Assembly: GCA_031272655.1 (NCBI GenBank)
Contig: JAISTJ010000079.1
Coordinates: forward strand, 1-7,705
DNA: 7,705 bases
From: Tannerella sp.
Lineage (GTDB): Bacteria; Bacteroidota; Bacteroidia; Bacteroidales; Tannerellaceae
Direction: 5' to 3'
Made by a program: the position numbers and the translations under genes
The notes under the pieces: model-generated
Told to the model about the DNA's origin: nothing
What the model saw: only the letters and a program-made list of their open reading frames with translations
Database searches by the model: none
Shown: positions 1 through 6,800 of the stretch, piece by piece
Layout: every line of letters starts with the position of its first letter
Numbering within the stretch: position 1 is the first letter of the stretch

Positions 1-132
1 GAAGAAGCGATGAAGATTTTCGACATCTACCAAAGCAATCCCCGCTTGGTGATAGGCGCCGGCTGCGCTATCCCACCCATGGCGCCCGAAGAAAACATCC
101 GCGAAATAGTCCGTTGCGCCAGCAGCTGTTGA
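1..132 (+). CDS. C-terminal end of a probable uroporphyrinogen decarboxylase (URO-D) family protein, partial
   Basis: The frame starting at base 1 is open from the window edge and stops at TGA 130-132, giving 43 residues of a protein whose start lies outside the window. The tail contains an N-P-R-L-V-I-G-A-G-C motif followed by A-I-P-P-M-A-P-E-E-N-I-R-E-I-V. This resembles the last strand, P-P-x-x-P-x-E-N-(I/V)-R turn and final helix of the URO-D fold. That superfamily includes heme-pathway uroporphyrinogen III decarboxylase and corrinoid-dependent methyltransferases of the MtaA/MtbA type. The G-A-G-C form fits the methyltransferase-like or generic URO-D branch at least as well as true HemE, but 43 residues cannot settle it. 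Codons are GC-rich compared with the right end of the window. The gene converges on the minus-strand operon with 48 bases between the two stop codons and is probably unrelated to it. Confidence 0.6.
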   Translation, partial: EEAMKIFDIYQSNPRLVIGAGCAIPPMAPEENIREIVRCASSC

Positions 133-141
133 TGGAAATTT

Positions 142-158
142 GTCCCGATTTTCGGAAC
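142..158. terminator. Small hairpin between convergent genes, possible weak terminator
   Basis: The sequence reads GTCCCGATTTTCGGAAC. It can pair G-T then C-C-G-A around a TTT loop, with one internal C/A mismatch. It sits in the 48-base gap between the URO-D-like gene (+) and the last gene of the minus-strand operon, where a bidirectional terminator would be expected. No clear T-run follows on either strand, so support is positional and weak. Confidence 0.2.
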
Positions 159-180
159 GGATTCAAACTTGCGTCATGGA

Positions 181-1848
181 TTAAAATGCAACCGTAAACT
201 TGCACGTCGCAGTGATGTATTTGCCTGAGGATGTGATACATTCGACTTTGGCGGTGTAGTCGCCGTTAAGGTCTGATGTATAGAAACTTAGTTGGGCGCG
301 TTTGTTGTTGATGAGATTTTCGACCGTCGGATTCCAGTACATCGTGTGCCTGAAATCGGGTTGGCGGTTGTTTTTGGCTGCGGTGGTCGGATATTCGGGA
401 AAAAGCGCCGGAGTGGGCAAGGCAGGGCAGTCATATTCAAATAGTTGCGATTCGCTTCCCAGACGGAATGAAGGCAAGTTGCCGGTGAAAGTGGTGAAGG
501 CGACGATGCCGCAGTATGCTTCGCCGCTGAATGAACACCAACCGCTGTAAATGTCTATCTTATGAATAAGATACGGGCTGTAAGCGAGCAGTTTTTCGTG
601 GTCGTAAACAGGGGCGCCATCAAGTAAAATAAGCGAATTGCCTCTGTTAAAAGCCTGTTCTTCAGGATTATATATCTGTATGATTCGCTTGCCTTTAACT
701 TTGCTGACTTTCAACTGGTAAATAAACTCAAAAATCGTTTCGTTAATAGTGCTGAAACGTGTGTATTCATCAAGGTTGTATGTGAGTGGCTTATTGAGCT
801 TGAAATAGGGTTTGATATCAGGCTGAAAATCAACGGAATCCTTAAACATCGTGTTTAATTGCGCTGCGACGGAGCGTTCATTGACCTGATTATTGCTTAG
901 ACACGTTGCGAAAACAGGCAGACTGTCAGGCAGATATTCACAAAATGGTGAAATAATATCAAGCCTGTTAGGTAGCGGCTCTAAAAAAGAGTTTACAATT
1001 GAGCTGACCAACTGTTTGTGATTGTAAACGCCTGATGTATAGAATGTTACTATGCTATCGGAAGGATTTTTCCTGCCGTTGATATACTGGATATCTTTGC
1101 CGATAACAGAAATGTTAGGAATAACAGAAACATTGGGAGCGGTATTCGGAATAATTTTCCCGTTGATGATGTGCCCCTCAATTTCGGGCAGCCAGTCGGG
1201 AGAAGAGTTAAGAGGCGAGAAATTGCGCATCCTGTCAATCGTTTGTTGCATATCAAACGATGGAATGGCTGATAATGAATCGTTTCGGAAAACAGACACC
1301 GTCATATCAATGACGTCATCAGGGATTTCTTCTAATGAAAGCTCTACTTGGGTGCGATTTTTATACAAAGTGCGATCTGTATTGATTTTCAGGGAATTAG
1401 CAATAGGAACATCATCTGTTATCAAGGCGGTTGGTTTATCAAGAATTTCAATCCTGTCTTTTTCGCTACGGCGAATGGAGTTAATAATCGCGATGCGGCT
1501 TTTGAAGAAGCTTTGCTCGCCTTCATTGCGCATAAAACGGGTATAACCGCAAAGTTGGTAAATGCCAGACGGGATATTGTCGGGAACAGCGATTTTGCCA
1601 TAGCCTTTCCCGTTCTCAATCGCTAATTTCAGCTGAATATAAGGCTTTTCCGTATCGCAAATCTCCACATAGCCAACCCTGCTCAAGTCCGAAATCTGAA
1701 ATAATGGATTGATTACAAGCATCTTAACATAAATATCTTCACCTGCAAAATAACAATCCTTATCTGTATGAACGATAACTCGCTCATTTATAACGCCTTC
1801 GGCTTTAGCGAAACAGAAAAACAGCAAAATAATATATAATTGTTTCAT
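181..1848 (-). CDS. Exported MG2-like / TonB-plug-like protein, last gene of the TonB receptor operon
   Basis: This is a 555-residue exported protein. The chosen start, ATG 1848-1846, directly precedes a signal peptide (MKQLYIILLFFCFAKA, cleavage probably after residue 16). An in-frame start 20 codons upstream lies inside the preceding gene and would bury the signal. Residues 22-122 resemble a macroglobulin MG2-type beta domain: V-H-T-D-K-x-x-Y-F-A-G-E-D-I-Y near the start, then I-P-S-G-I-Y-x-L-x-x-Y-T-R-F-M-R-N. Residues 153-190 look like a second beta domain. Residues about 368-455 resemble a TonB-receptor plug (I-L-L-D-G-A-P-V-Y-D, then I-x-K-I-D-I-Y-S-G, then Y-C-G-I-V-A-F-T-T). Residues 498-545 carry the D-F-R-x-T-x-Y-W-N-P and F-Y-T-S-D-x-x-G-x-Y motifs that end this Bacteroidetes family. 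No beta-barrel follows the plug-like part. The mature protein has ten cysteines. It begins 10 bases after the DUF4249 stop. Its function is unknown; an accessory role with the receptor complex is inferred. Confidence 0.8.
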   Translation of the reverse strand: MKQLYIILLFFCFAKAEGVINERVIVHTDKDCYFAGEDIYVKMLVINPLFQISDLSRVGYVEICDTEKPYIQLKLAIENGKGYGKIAVPDNIPSGIYQLCGYTRFMRNEGEQSFFKSRIAIINSIRRSEKDRIEILDKPTALITDDVPIANSLKINTDRTLYKNRTQVELSLEEIPDDVIDMTVSVFRNDSLSAIPSFDMQQTIDRMRNFSPLNSSPDWLPEIEGHIINGKIIPNTAPNVSVIPNISVIGKDIQYINGRKNPSDSIVTFYTSGVYNHKQLVSSIVNSFLEPLPNRLDIISPFCEYLPDSLPVFATCLSNNQVNERSVAAQLNTMFKDSVDFQPDIKPYFKLNKPLTYNLDEYTRFSTINETIFEFIYQLKVSKVKGKRIIQIYNPEEQAFNRGNSLILLDGAPVYDHEKLLAYSPYLIHKIDIYSGWCSFSGEAYCGIVAFTTFTGNLPSFRLGSESQLFEYDCPALPTPALFPEYPTTAAKNNRQPDFRHTMYWNPTVENLINNKRAQLSFYTSDLNGDYTAKVECITSSGKYITATCKFTVAF

Positions 1849-1858
1849 ACTCAAATAT

Positions 1859-3019
1859 TTAAAAATGATCATTAGGCCAGAATGAAGGTTTAGTCTTGCT
1901 ACCCCCATTCATAGTGCAATCGGTACAGTATTCATACGTCCATGTGCCGACGGAGTTTGCGCTCTCCCCGGGCGAAACAGGACGAAATCCGAAGTCGTAA
2001 AAATCATCATAACTTCTTGTTTCAAACAGTTCATACAGATCGGCGACAGTCAATTCTTTGCAAAGGGAAGAGCGGTTGTTGTAACCGACAACTTGTGATT
2101 CGTAGATATACAGCCTTTTGTGTGTAACGTTCTGAATAACATCCACAAAGCCGATCATTTTCTTGTCCGGATTTGAAATGCAGGTTATATTTCCCTGAAT
2201 TTCAGATGGTTGTGGAGTAAAAAGGCCTCCCATTTCCTGATTATATTTCCTGTTGGCGAGATAATATTCATAACCTGAGCGACTTAATGCCATTTGGTAA
2301 ACAATTACACTGTAAAGAGTTGAAAATCTGTCATTTAAAACGGGATAACTGTACAGTTCCTCGTTCACAATTTCGTTTCCGCCATAACTGTTGGTTGACC
2401 CGATAAGAATTGCGTTGATCTTGTTGTTCTTCCAGCAATAATAGCGTGGATTAGGTAACGTTATCTCAATAACTCGGTGATTATCACGGTCATAAGTAAG
2501 AGGGGCGTTATAATAAGCCCTTGTCTCCCAGTCTTCAATATACCGCCACATATAAAAACCGGAGCTGTTGGCTTTGTTATGCGTTGATACCCTGATAGAT
2601 ACATCACCGGTGCCTTCTTGTTGAGCAAACGAAATGCTGTCTATGTCAGGCGTATCAAGCGGCGGAAGCATCTCCGACCGGTATATCTCGCCGTCAGCCT
2701 CAATCTGGAGCGCATATTTCAGGTTGGGGTCAAGCTTGCCGGTCTGTATGGCATAAGTGCCGTCCGGAAGCGCCGTTGCAGGCTCGCTCGAACCGCCGTT
2801 GCTATCAACAATCTTCATTGATATTGCGAAATTCCAGTCGAAATCATCTTCCTCATCATTATTAATCGGATAAGTGCGTGTCAGGTTAAAAATACAGACC
2901 GTATCGCCGATGATATTTCCCTGAACAACAAGCAGATGCGTGAGGCTTGCCGGCAGTTTGGCGTTATATTCCGAAATACATGAGCTTAATAAGAGTAAAT
3001 ATATAAGTAATCGTTTCAT
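1859..3019 (-). CDS. DUF4249 family outer-membrane lipoprotein
   Basis: This is a 386-residue lipoprotein. The N-terminus MKRLLIYLLLLSSC is a short lipoprotein signal with lipobox L-S-S-C and the lipidated cysteine at residue 14. Only one acidic residue (Glu, third after the Cys) follows, so it is a poor match to the acidic surface-export signal of Bacteroidetes lipoproteins. DUF4249 features are an early L-L-V-V-Q-G-N-I strand (29-36), P-S-E-I-Q-G-N-I near 271-278 followed by I-G-F-V-D-V, and a C-terminal C-T-D-C-x-x-x-G-G-S-x-x-K-P-x-F-W-P at about 365-382. Proteins of this family are commonly encoded just downstream of TonB-dependent receptors and are thought to act as the receptor's lipoprotein partner; their ligands are mostly unknown. 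The start lies 2 bases after the receptor's stop (TGA TT ATG), which suggests coupled translation. The family call is firm; the role is inferred from context. Confidence 0.87.
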   Translation of the reverse strand: MKRLLIYLLLLSSCISEYNAKLPASLTHLLVVQGNIIGDTVCIFNLTRTYPINNDEEDDFDWNFAISMKIVDSNGGSSEPATALPDGTYAIQTGKLDPNLKYALQIEADGEIYRSEMLPPLDTPDIDSISFAQQEGTGDVSIRVSTHNKANSSGFYMWRYIEDWETRAYYNAPLTYDRDNHRVIEITLPNPRYYCWKNNKINAILIGSTNSYGGNEIVNEELYSYPVLNDRFSTLYSVIVYQMALSRSGYEYYLANRKYNQEMGGLFTPQPSEIQGNITCISNPDKKMIGFVDVIQNVTHKRLYIYESQVVGYNNRSSLCKELTVADLYELFETRSYDDFYDFGFRPVSPGESANSVGTWTYEYCTDCTMNGGSKTKPSFWPNDHF

Positions 3020-3021
3020 AA

Positions 3022-5760
3022 TCAGAAAATTATATTATAAGTTACAAATGGAATCGGAGAAGCGAAAATGGATAGCTTATACCCCTTAATCACCCCATTT
3101 TCAGAGAGATAATAGACAGAATACACATTTTCTCTGCCGGTGAGGTTGTAAACGCCGAACGAGAACGTGTGGTGCGTGATAAGCGTCAGTTTATGACTTG
3201 GTTCGATATTGAAAGAGAGGTCCGTGCGGAAATAGTCGGGGATACGGTACGTGTTGCGGTCGGTGTAATAGACTTGCCATGCGTTAATCCCTGAGTTATA
3301 GTATCTTCCGGCGGGAATAGTAGTTGGGCGGCCGGTGTTGTAATCCACATTGAACGAGAAACTGTAACGCTGGCTCAGTTTATAGTTGCCTACAAGCTTG
3401 AAATCATGCGGTTTGTCGTAATCGGTCGGGTACCAGTTCCCATTATTGACGGGGTTAGTAATCAGTTTGTCGTGCTGCCTGAGGAACGTGCGCGAGTAGG
3501 TGTAGCTTACCCAGCCGTTGAGTTTTCCGGTCAGTTTTTTTACCATCAGTTCTGCGCCGTAAGCGTATCCCTGTGTGTTTAGCACGTCGGTTTCGATGTG
3601 GTGATTCATCAGTATCTGCGCCGTATTGCGATAGTCGAGGTAGTCGTTCATCCGCTTGTAGTACGCCTCAACCGACGTCTCCCAGATTTTTTTCTCCGAA
3701 TCGAAATACAACCCTGCCGCCGCCTGCCAGCCTGTCTGCGGGCGGATATTGACGTCGCTGAGCTTCCAAGTATCGGTCGGCGACATCACAACGGTGTTCG
3801 ACAACTTGTGGATATACTGCCGCATAGTGTTGAAACCCGCTTTAACAGAGAGATTTGGCTGAAGCATATACCGTGCCGAAAAACGCAACTCGGGACCGTG
3901 ATATGTCTTCAAAACAGCGTTTGCGCCTTTGGTCAAAGTGTCCGTTATCGTTGATTCGTATGGAATCATGTCGGGTGCGTATTTGTAATAAGTGCGGGGT
4001 CCGAGGGCGTTAAACATTGAGTACCTGACGCCTGCGGAAATGGAAAATTCTGGCGTCAGCGTCCACTCATCCCCCAGATAGACAGCCGTTTCGAGGGCGC
4101 GGTCTTCTTGAAGGGCATCTTTATTAACTAATGACAATTCGCCGACAGGGTCGTAATTGCCTGAATTTATGGAATATAACATCGTTTTGAAGCCATACGT
4201 AAATTTATGGCGTTCGACGGAGCGGGTGAAATCGGCCGCTGCAAATGCCTGATTTATAGCAAATGACAGCCTGTATGCGCTAAATTCGTTCTTTGTATCG
4301 GTGTTATCGTAATCGTAGTGATCGAAACCTGCTGAATATATGGCTGTTAAGCTGTCGCTAAGGATATGCCTCCATTTGGCGGAAGCGTTGATATTCTGAT
4401 AAGCGTATTTCTGCTGCGGATTGAAGGCGAAGCGGTCTTTGCTGAAATAACCATAGATATTCAGGTTGTTACGGTCGTTAATTTTGTGGCTGAAAGTAGT
4501 CCCGATGTCATAAAATCCCGCCGTTCCCTGATTGTATCCGCTTTTTTCGGGCAACCGCCTTAGTATCCAGTTGGAATAGGTCGTCCGTCCGTCAAGCAAC
4601 AGCGACGTTCTTTCTTTTATAATCGGTATTTCGAGATTTAATTTGCTCGTTATCAAGCCGATACCAGCCGAGCCTTTAAACTTCTTTTTGTTAGCGTCTT
4701 TGCTTGTGATGTCAATCACAGATGAGATGCGCCCGCCATACTGTGCCGGAATGCTGCTTTTATAGACTTCAACGTCCTTAATCATGTCGGGGTTGAAAAC
4801 GGAAAAGAAACCGAACATGTGGTTGGCGTTGTATATTGTGTTGTTATTGAACAGGATAAGGTTTTGGTCGGTAGCGCCGCCCCTGACGTTGAAGCCGGAA
4901 GACGCCTCGCCAACGGACTTGATGCCGGGCAAAGTCTGTATAACTTTCAGAATATCAACTTCTCCCATTGCCGTAGGGATGTTTTTTATCCTGTCCATCC
5001 GGATTTTCTCAACTCCGATGCTTGTATTCTTCACATTATCAATCTTTCCGGAAACAACCGTTACTTCGCCAAGACTAACGATGTCTTCAAACAGGCCGAT
5101 ATTGAAAACGCCGTCCCCGTAGAGCATCACGTTGCGGCGCGAGTTCCGTATGCCGATGCCGCTAAGCTCTATCTCTTGCCTTCCGGACGGCATTTTGAGG
5201 GTGTAACGCCCGTTGCCGTCAGTTACGTCAGCGACCGTCGAGCCTTTCAATATCACGCTCACGCCCGGCATCGGCTCGCCTGTCTTCAGGTCGGTCAGCG
5301 TTCCTTTCAAAGTTACCGTTTGCGGAACAGAGGTCGAGTACCTGTCGCCGATGACATACACAAGATTCTCTGATTCAGCTGTTTCCTGTTCTCCAAGTTG
5401 CGACAGTATGCCTTCTGTCCGGACTTCGGATTTGTCAAAAAGATAATCGGTGAGCAATCGTTTTGGAAGTATAAAAATATTCTTGCCGGAAACGGTGATT
5501 TTGAACTGCGTATCTTTGAAAATTGCGCTCAAAACGTCAGCAGGAGAGGCGTTTCGGGAGTATGTGGCAGGCGTTTTGGCCGTTAAATCGCATCCTGAGG
5601 CGAAAATCTTAAAATCGGAGTCTGTTTCAAGGCTTTTGAACAGATTTTCGAGGGTTATGCTGTCGGGAGCTTGCTGTATAACCGTCTGCTGCTGAGCTGT
5701 TACCGTCGAACAAATGCAAATTGCGAGAGTTAATATGCTGATAATATGGAGTTTATTCAT
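3022..5760 (-). CDS. TonB-dependent outer-membrane receptor with STN and carboxypeptidase-like domains
   Basis: This is a 912-residue outer-membrane transporter driven by the TonB-ExbBD proton-motive-force system. Residues 1-22 are a signal peptide ending T-A-Q. Residues about 35-98 are a STN domain (ITLENLFKSL, then ISP-type helix and F-K-I-T-V-S-G-K-N-I-F-I-L-P). Residues about 148-235 are a carboxypeptidase-regulatory-like domain (K-G-T-L-T-D-x-x-T-G-E-P-M-P-G-V-S-V, T-D-G-N-G-R-Y-T-L). The plug is at about 243-355, with L-P-G-I-K-S at 277-282, G-F-N-V-R-G-G at 289-295 and Y-G-G-R-I-S-S-V-I-D-I at 341-351. The rest is a 22-strand-type beta-barrel ending in a terminal Phe (Y-N-I-I-F), the usual BAM recognition residue. 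The Y-G-G-R-x-S-S-V-x-D-I form is typical of DUF4249-linked receptors rather than SusC. The gene overlaps the upstream gene by ATGA and is followed after 2 bases by the DUF4249 gene. The substrate cannot be read from the sequence. Confidence 0.93.
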   Translation of the reverse strand: MNKLHIISILTLAICICSTVTAQQQTVIQQAPDSITLENLFKSLETDSDFKIFASGCDLTAKTPATYSRNASPADVLSAIFKDTQFKITVSGKNIFILPKRLLTDYLFDKSEVRTEGILSQLGEQETAESENLVYVIGDRYSTSVPQTVTLKGTLTDLKTGEPMPGVSVILKGSTVADVTDGNGRYTLKMPSGRQEIELSGIGIRNSRRNVMLYGDGVFNIGLFEDIVSLGEVTVVSGKIDNVKNTSIGVEKIRMDRIKNIPTAMGEVDILKVIQTLPGIKSVGEASSGFNVRGGATDQNLILFNNNTIYNANHMFGFFSVFNPDMIKDVEVYKSSIPAQYGGRISSVIDITSKDANKKKFKGSAGIGLITSKLNLEIPIIKERTSLLLDGRTTYSNWILRRLPEKSGYNQGTAGFYDIGTTFSHKINDRNNLNIYGYFSKDRFAFNPQQKYAYQNINASAKWRHILSDSLTAIYSAGFDHYDYDNTDTKNEFSAYRLSFAINQAFAAADFTRSVERHKFTYGFKTMLYSINSGNYDPVGELSLVNKDALQEDRALETAVYLGDEWTLTPEFSISAGVRYSMFNALGPRTYYKYAPDMIPYESTITDTLTKGANAVLKTYHGPELRFSARYMLQPNLSVKAGFNTMRQYIHKLSNTVVMSPTDTWKLSDVNIRPQTGWQAAAGLYFDSEKKIWETSVEAYYKRMNDYLDYRNTAQILMNHHIETDVLNTQGYAYGAELMVKKLTGKLNGWVSYTYSRTFLRQHDKLITNPVNNGNWYPTDYDKPHDFKLVGNYKLSQRYSFSFNVDYNTGRPTTIPAGRYYNSGINAWQVYYTDRNTYRIPDYFRTDLSFNIEPSHKLTLITHHTFSFGVYNLTGRENVYSVYYLSENGVIKGYKLSIFASPIPFVTYNIIF

Positions 5761-6455
5761 TGCGTCGCCTCCTGTTTTAAAAGTTCATCACAATAGTCCG
5801 CAATCTTTATCAGACTATCCTCCCGCCTCTCAACAAAATTGAGTTTTGACTTCTTACTGAACTGATTTATAAGCTTTTTGTATTTTGGGAACAACTTTCT
5901 AAACGACCTTTTATTTTTGACCGGACAGAAAGTCCCGTCTTTCAAAACATAGTAAGTTTGCTTCAGATAGAAGTGTTCGAGCAGGTCCATCTTGCTTATG
6001 AGGTACTTATCCTTGCAAAACAGGCTTATCTCGTCGCCTTGGAGCATCAGCCTGTAAAAACCCTTATTTAAACCGCTCCCTGTCGGCGGTTTGAGCCATA
6101 CGAACGTAGCGTTGTTTGTCGTAAACTTAACAGTATCAGTCTTTTCCGAATCGAGCAATATGCCAAAGCTCCTTTGTGGGGACATGATGATTGCCTGCTC
6201 GCTGTATAAGTCGAGCAAGATTTTTTGCGCCGGATACGGATTGCCGTTGTAAACAACGTAAGCATCAGCGAAATCCGGCAAGTAATAAGGGGTATTGTCA
6301 TAAAAAAACCGATTGTAGTCAGCTTTGATTTGCCCGCTGAAAATAGCGGCATTCTCGCCCGTCCTCACAACATAATCCCTGTACAGATCGCTGTTTTGAG
6401 CCACAGCAGACAAGCCTCCCAACCATACAAATACCAAAAATAATCCCTTCCGCAT
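5757..6455 (-). CDS. Exported protein of unknown function, first gene of the TonB receptor operon
   Basis: This is a 232-residue protein that I cannot name. The start at ATG 6455-6453 is preferred because it begins a clean signal peptide (MRKGLFLVFVWLGGLSAVAQ, cleavage after residue 20) and lies 17 bases downstream of a -7 promoter match. The in-frame ATG 42 codons upstream would put that promoter inside the gene and bury the signal. The mature protein has Y-x-P-x-F-A-D-A-Y-V-V-Y-N-G (59-71), L-L-D-L-Y-S-E-Q-A-I-I (80-90), K-G-F-Y-R-L-M-L-Q-G (131-140) and T-Y-Y-V-L-K-D-G (167-174). It ends in a very basic K/R-rich segment (180-210, including KNKRSFRKLF and KLNF) and a short helix I-A-D-Y-C-D-E-L-L. 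From memory, similar small periplasmic proteins accompany envelope operons in Bacteroidetes, but I know of no assigned function. Its stop overlaps the receptor start by 4 bases (ATGA), implying translational coupling. Confidence 0.82.
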   Translation of the reverse strand: MRKGLFLVFVWLGGLSAVAQNSDLYRDYVVRTGENAAIFSGQIKADYNRFFYDNTPYYLPDFADAYVVYNGNPYPAQKILLDLYSEQAIIMSPQRSFGILLDSEKTDTVKFTTNNATFVWLKPPTGSGLNKGFYRLMLQGDEISLFCKDKYLISKMDLLEHFYLKQTYYVLKDGTFCPVKNKRSFRKLFPKYKKLINQFSKKSKLNFVERREDSLIKIADYCDELLKQEATQ

Positions 6456-6471
6456 AATCAGTAATTTTCTG

Positions 6472-6479
6472 CAAAGGTA
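6472..6479 (-). promoter_or_regulatory. Bacteroidetes -7 promoter element for the four-gene minus-strand operon
   Basis: Read on the minus strand this is TACCTTTG, a perfect match to the Bacteroidetes sigma-ABfr -7 consensus TAnnTTTG. It lies 16 bases upstream of the predicted operon start at 6455, so the leader would be only about 10 bases. No convincing TTG is visible at the expected -33 spacing, where the sequence is a run of A and T. It fits the chosen downstream start of the 232-aa gene. Confidence 0.6.
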
Positions 6480-6622
6480 CGTAAAAAAAACGAAATTTTC
6501 CCATCTTTCGGGAATAAAAATCAAAACAACATGTTGGATATTTCTCAATACTCGCCGGATTATTTTTCGATTTTTTGGCAACTTTTTTGGGCAAAAAATA
6601 ACCGCTTAAAAAAATTTTATTA

Positions 6623-6630
6623 TAAATTTG
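6623..6630 (+). promoter_or_regulatory. Candidate -7 promoter element for the AlbA_2-like gene
   Basis: TAAATTTG matches the Bacteroidetes -7 consensus TAnnTTTG and is followed by CAG, where initiation would be expected a few bases on. No TTG lies at the right distance for a -33 element; the nearest (6587-6589) is too far upstream. If used, the transcript would have a leader of about 160 bases before ATG 6801. The flanking A/T-rich context raises the chance of a random match. Confidence 0.4.
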
Positions 6631-6651
6631 CAGTCAATTTTACTTAGGTTA

Positions 6652-6687
6652 GTCAGTCTGCAGACGAGATTTTGGTATGGGACTGAC
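6652..6687 (+). repeat. Inverted repeat in the predicted leader of the AlbA_2-like gene
   Basis: GTCAGTC (6652-6658) and GACTGAC (6681-6687) are exact reverse complements separated by 22 bases, giving a 7-bp stem. The left arm overlaps a perfect 10-bp palindrome, GTCTGCAGAC (6656-6665), that could form an alternative small structure or an operator. It lies about 20 bases after the candidate -7 element, so it would be in the 5' leader or at the start of transcription. Function is unknown; a chance repeat is possible. Confidence 0.35.
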
Positions 6688-6800
6688 GATGCTTTGCTTA
6701 AAATGTTAATTTGCGCAATGTCTTGATAATCAGCGTCTTTGCTATCATAAGGCATTCCCGATTTTCGTTAATTATTTAAACATAAGCCCAACCCATCACT

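Larger units (their letters stand above)
6456..6800. other. Divergent intergenic region, 345 bases
   Basis: This gap separates the minus-strand operon from the plus-strand AlbA_2-like gene. Its left part (about 6480-6630) is rich in A and T runs. It holds one -7 promoter match pointing left (6472-6479), one pointing right (6623-6630) and a small inverted repeat (6652-6687). I see no tRNA, other structural RNA, riboswitch or credible reading frame. The stretch 6700-6800 shows nothing recognisable, and neither flanking gene has a clear Shine-Dalgarno sequence, as is usual in Bacteroidetes. Confidence 0.6.

Noticed and set aside
1052..1546. Plus-strand open frame of 164 codons inside the MG2/plug-like gene
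   Set aside because: It is antisense to a well-supported exported protein, and its translation resembles no protein family.
1846..1908. Longer start for the MG2/plug-like protein at 1908
   Set aside because: It lies inside the end of the DUF4249 gene and puts 20 unrelated residues ahead of a clear signal peptide that begins at 1848.
4819..5373. Plus-strand open frame of 184 codons opposite the receptor plug region
   Set aside because: It is an antisense shadow of conserved receptor domains with no plausible fold or start signal.
3022..5760. Calling the receptor SusC and the lipoprotein SusD
   Set aside because: The lipoprotein has DUF4249 rather than SusD motifs, and the receptor's plug end has the Y-G-G-R-x-S-S-V-x-D-I form rather than the SusC form.
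6453..6581. Longer start for the 232-aa exported protein at 6581
   Set aside because: The extra 42 residues precede an obvious signal peptide and would contain the -7 promoter match.
6756..6767. 12-base identity (TCCCGATTTTCG) with 143-154
   Set aside because: A single short match in different contexts with no flanking similarity; probably chance.
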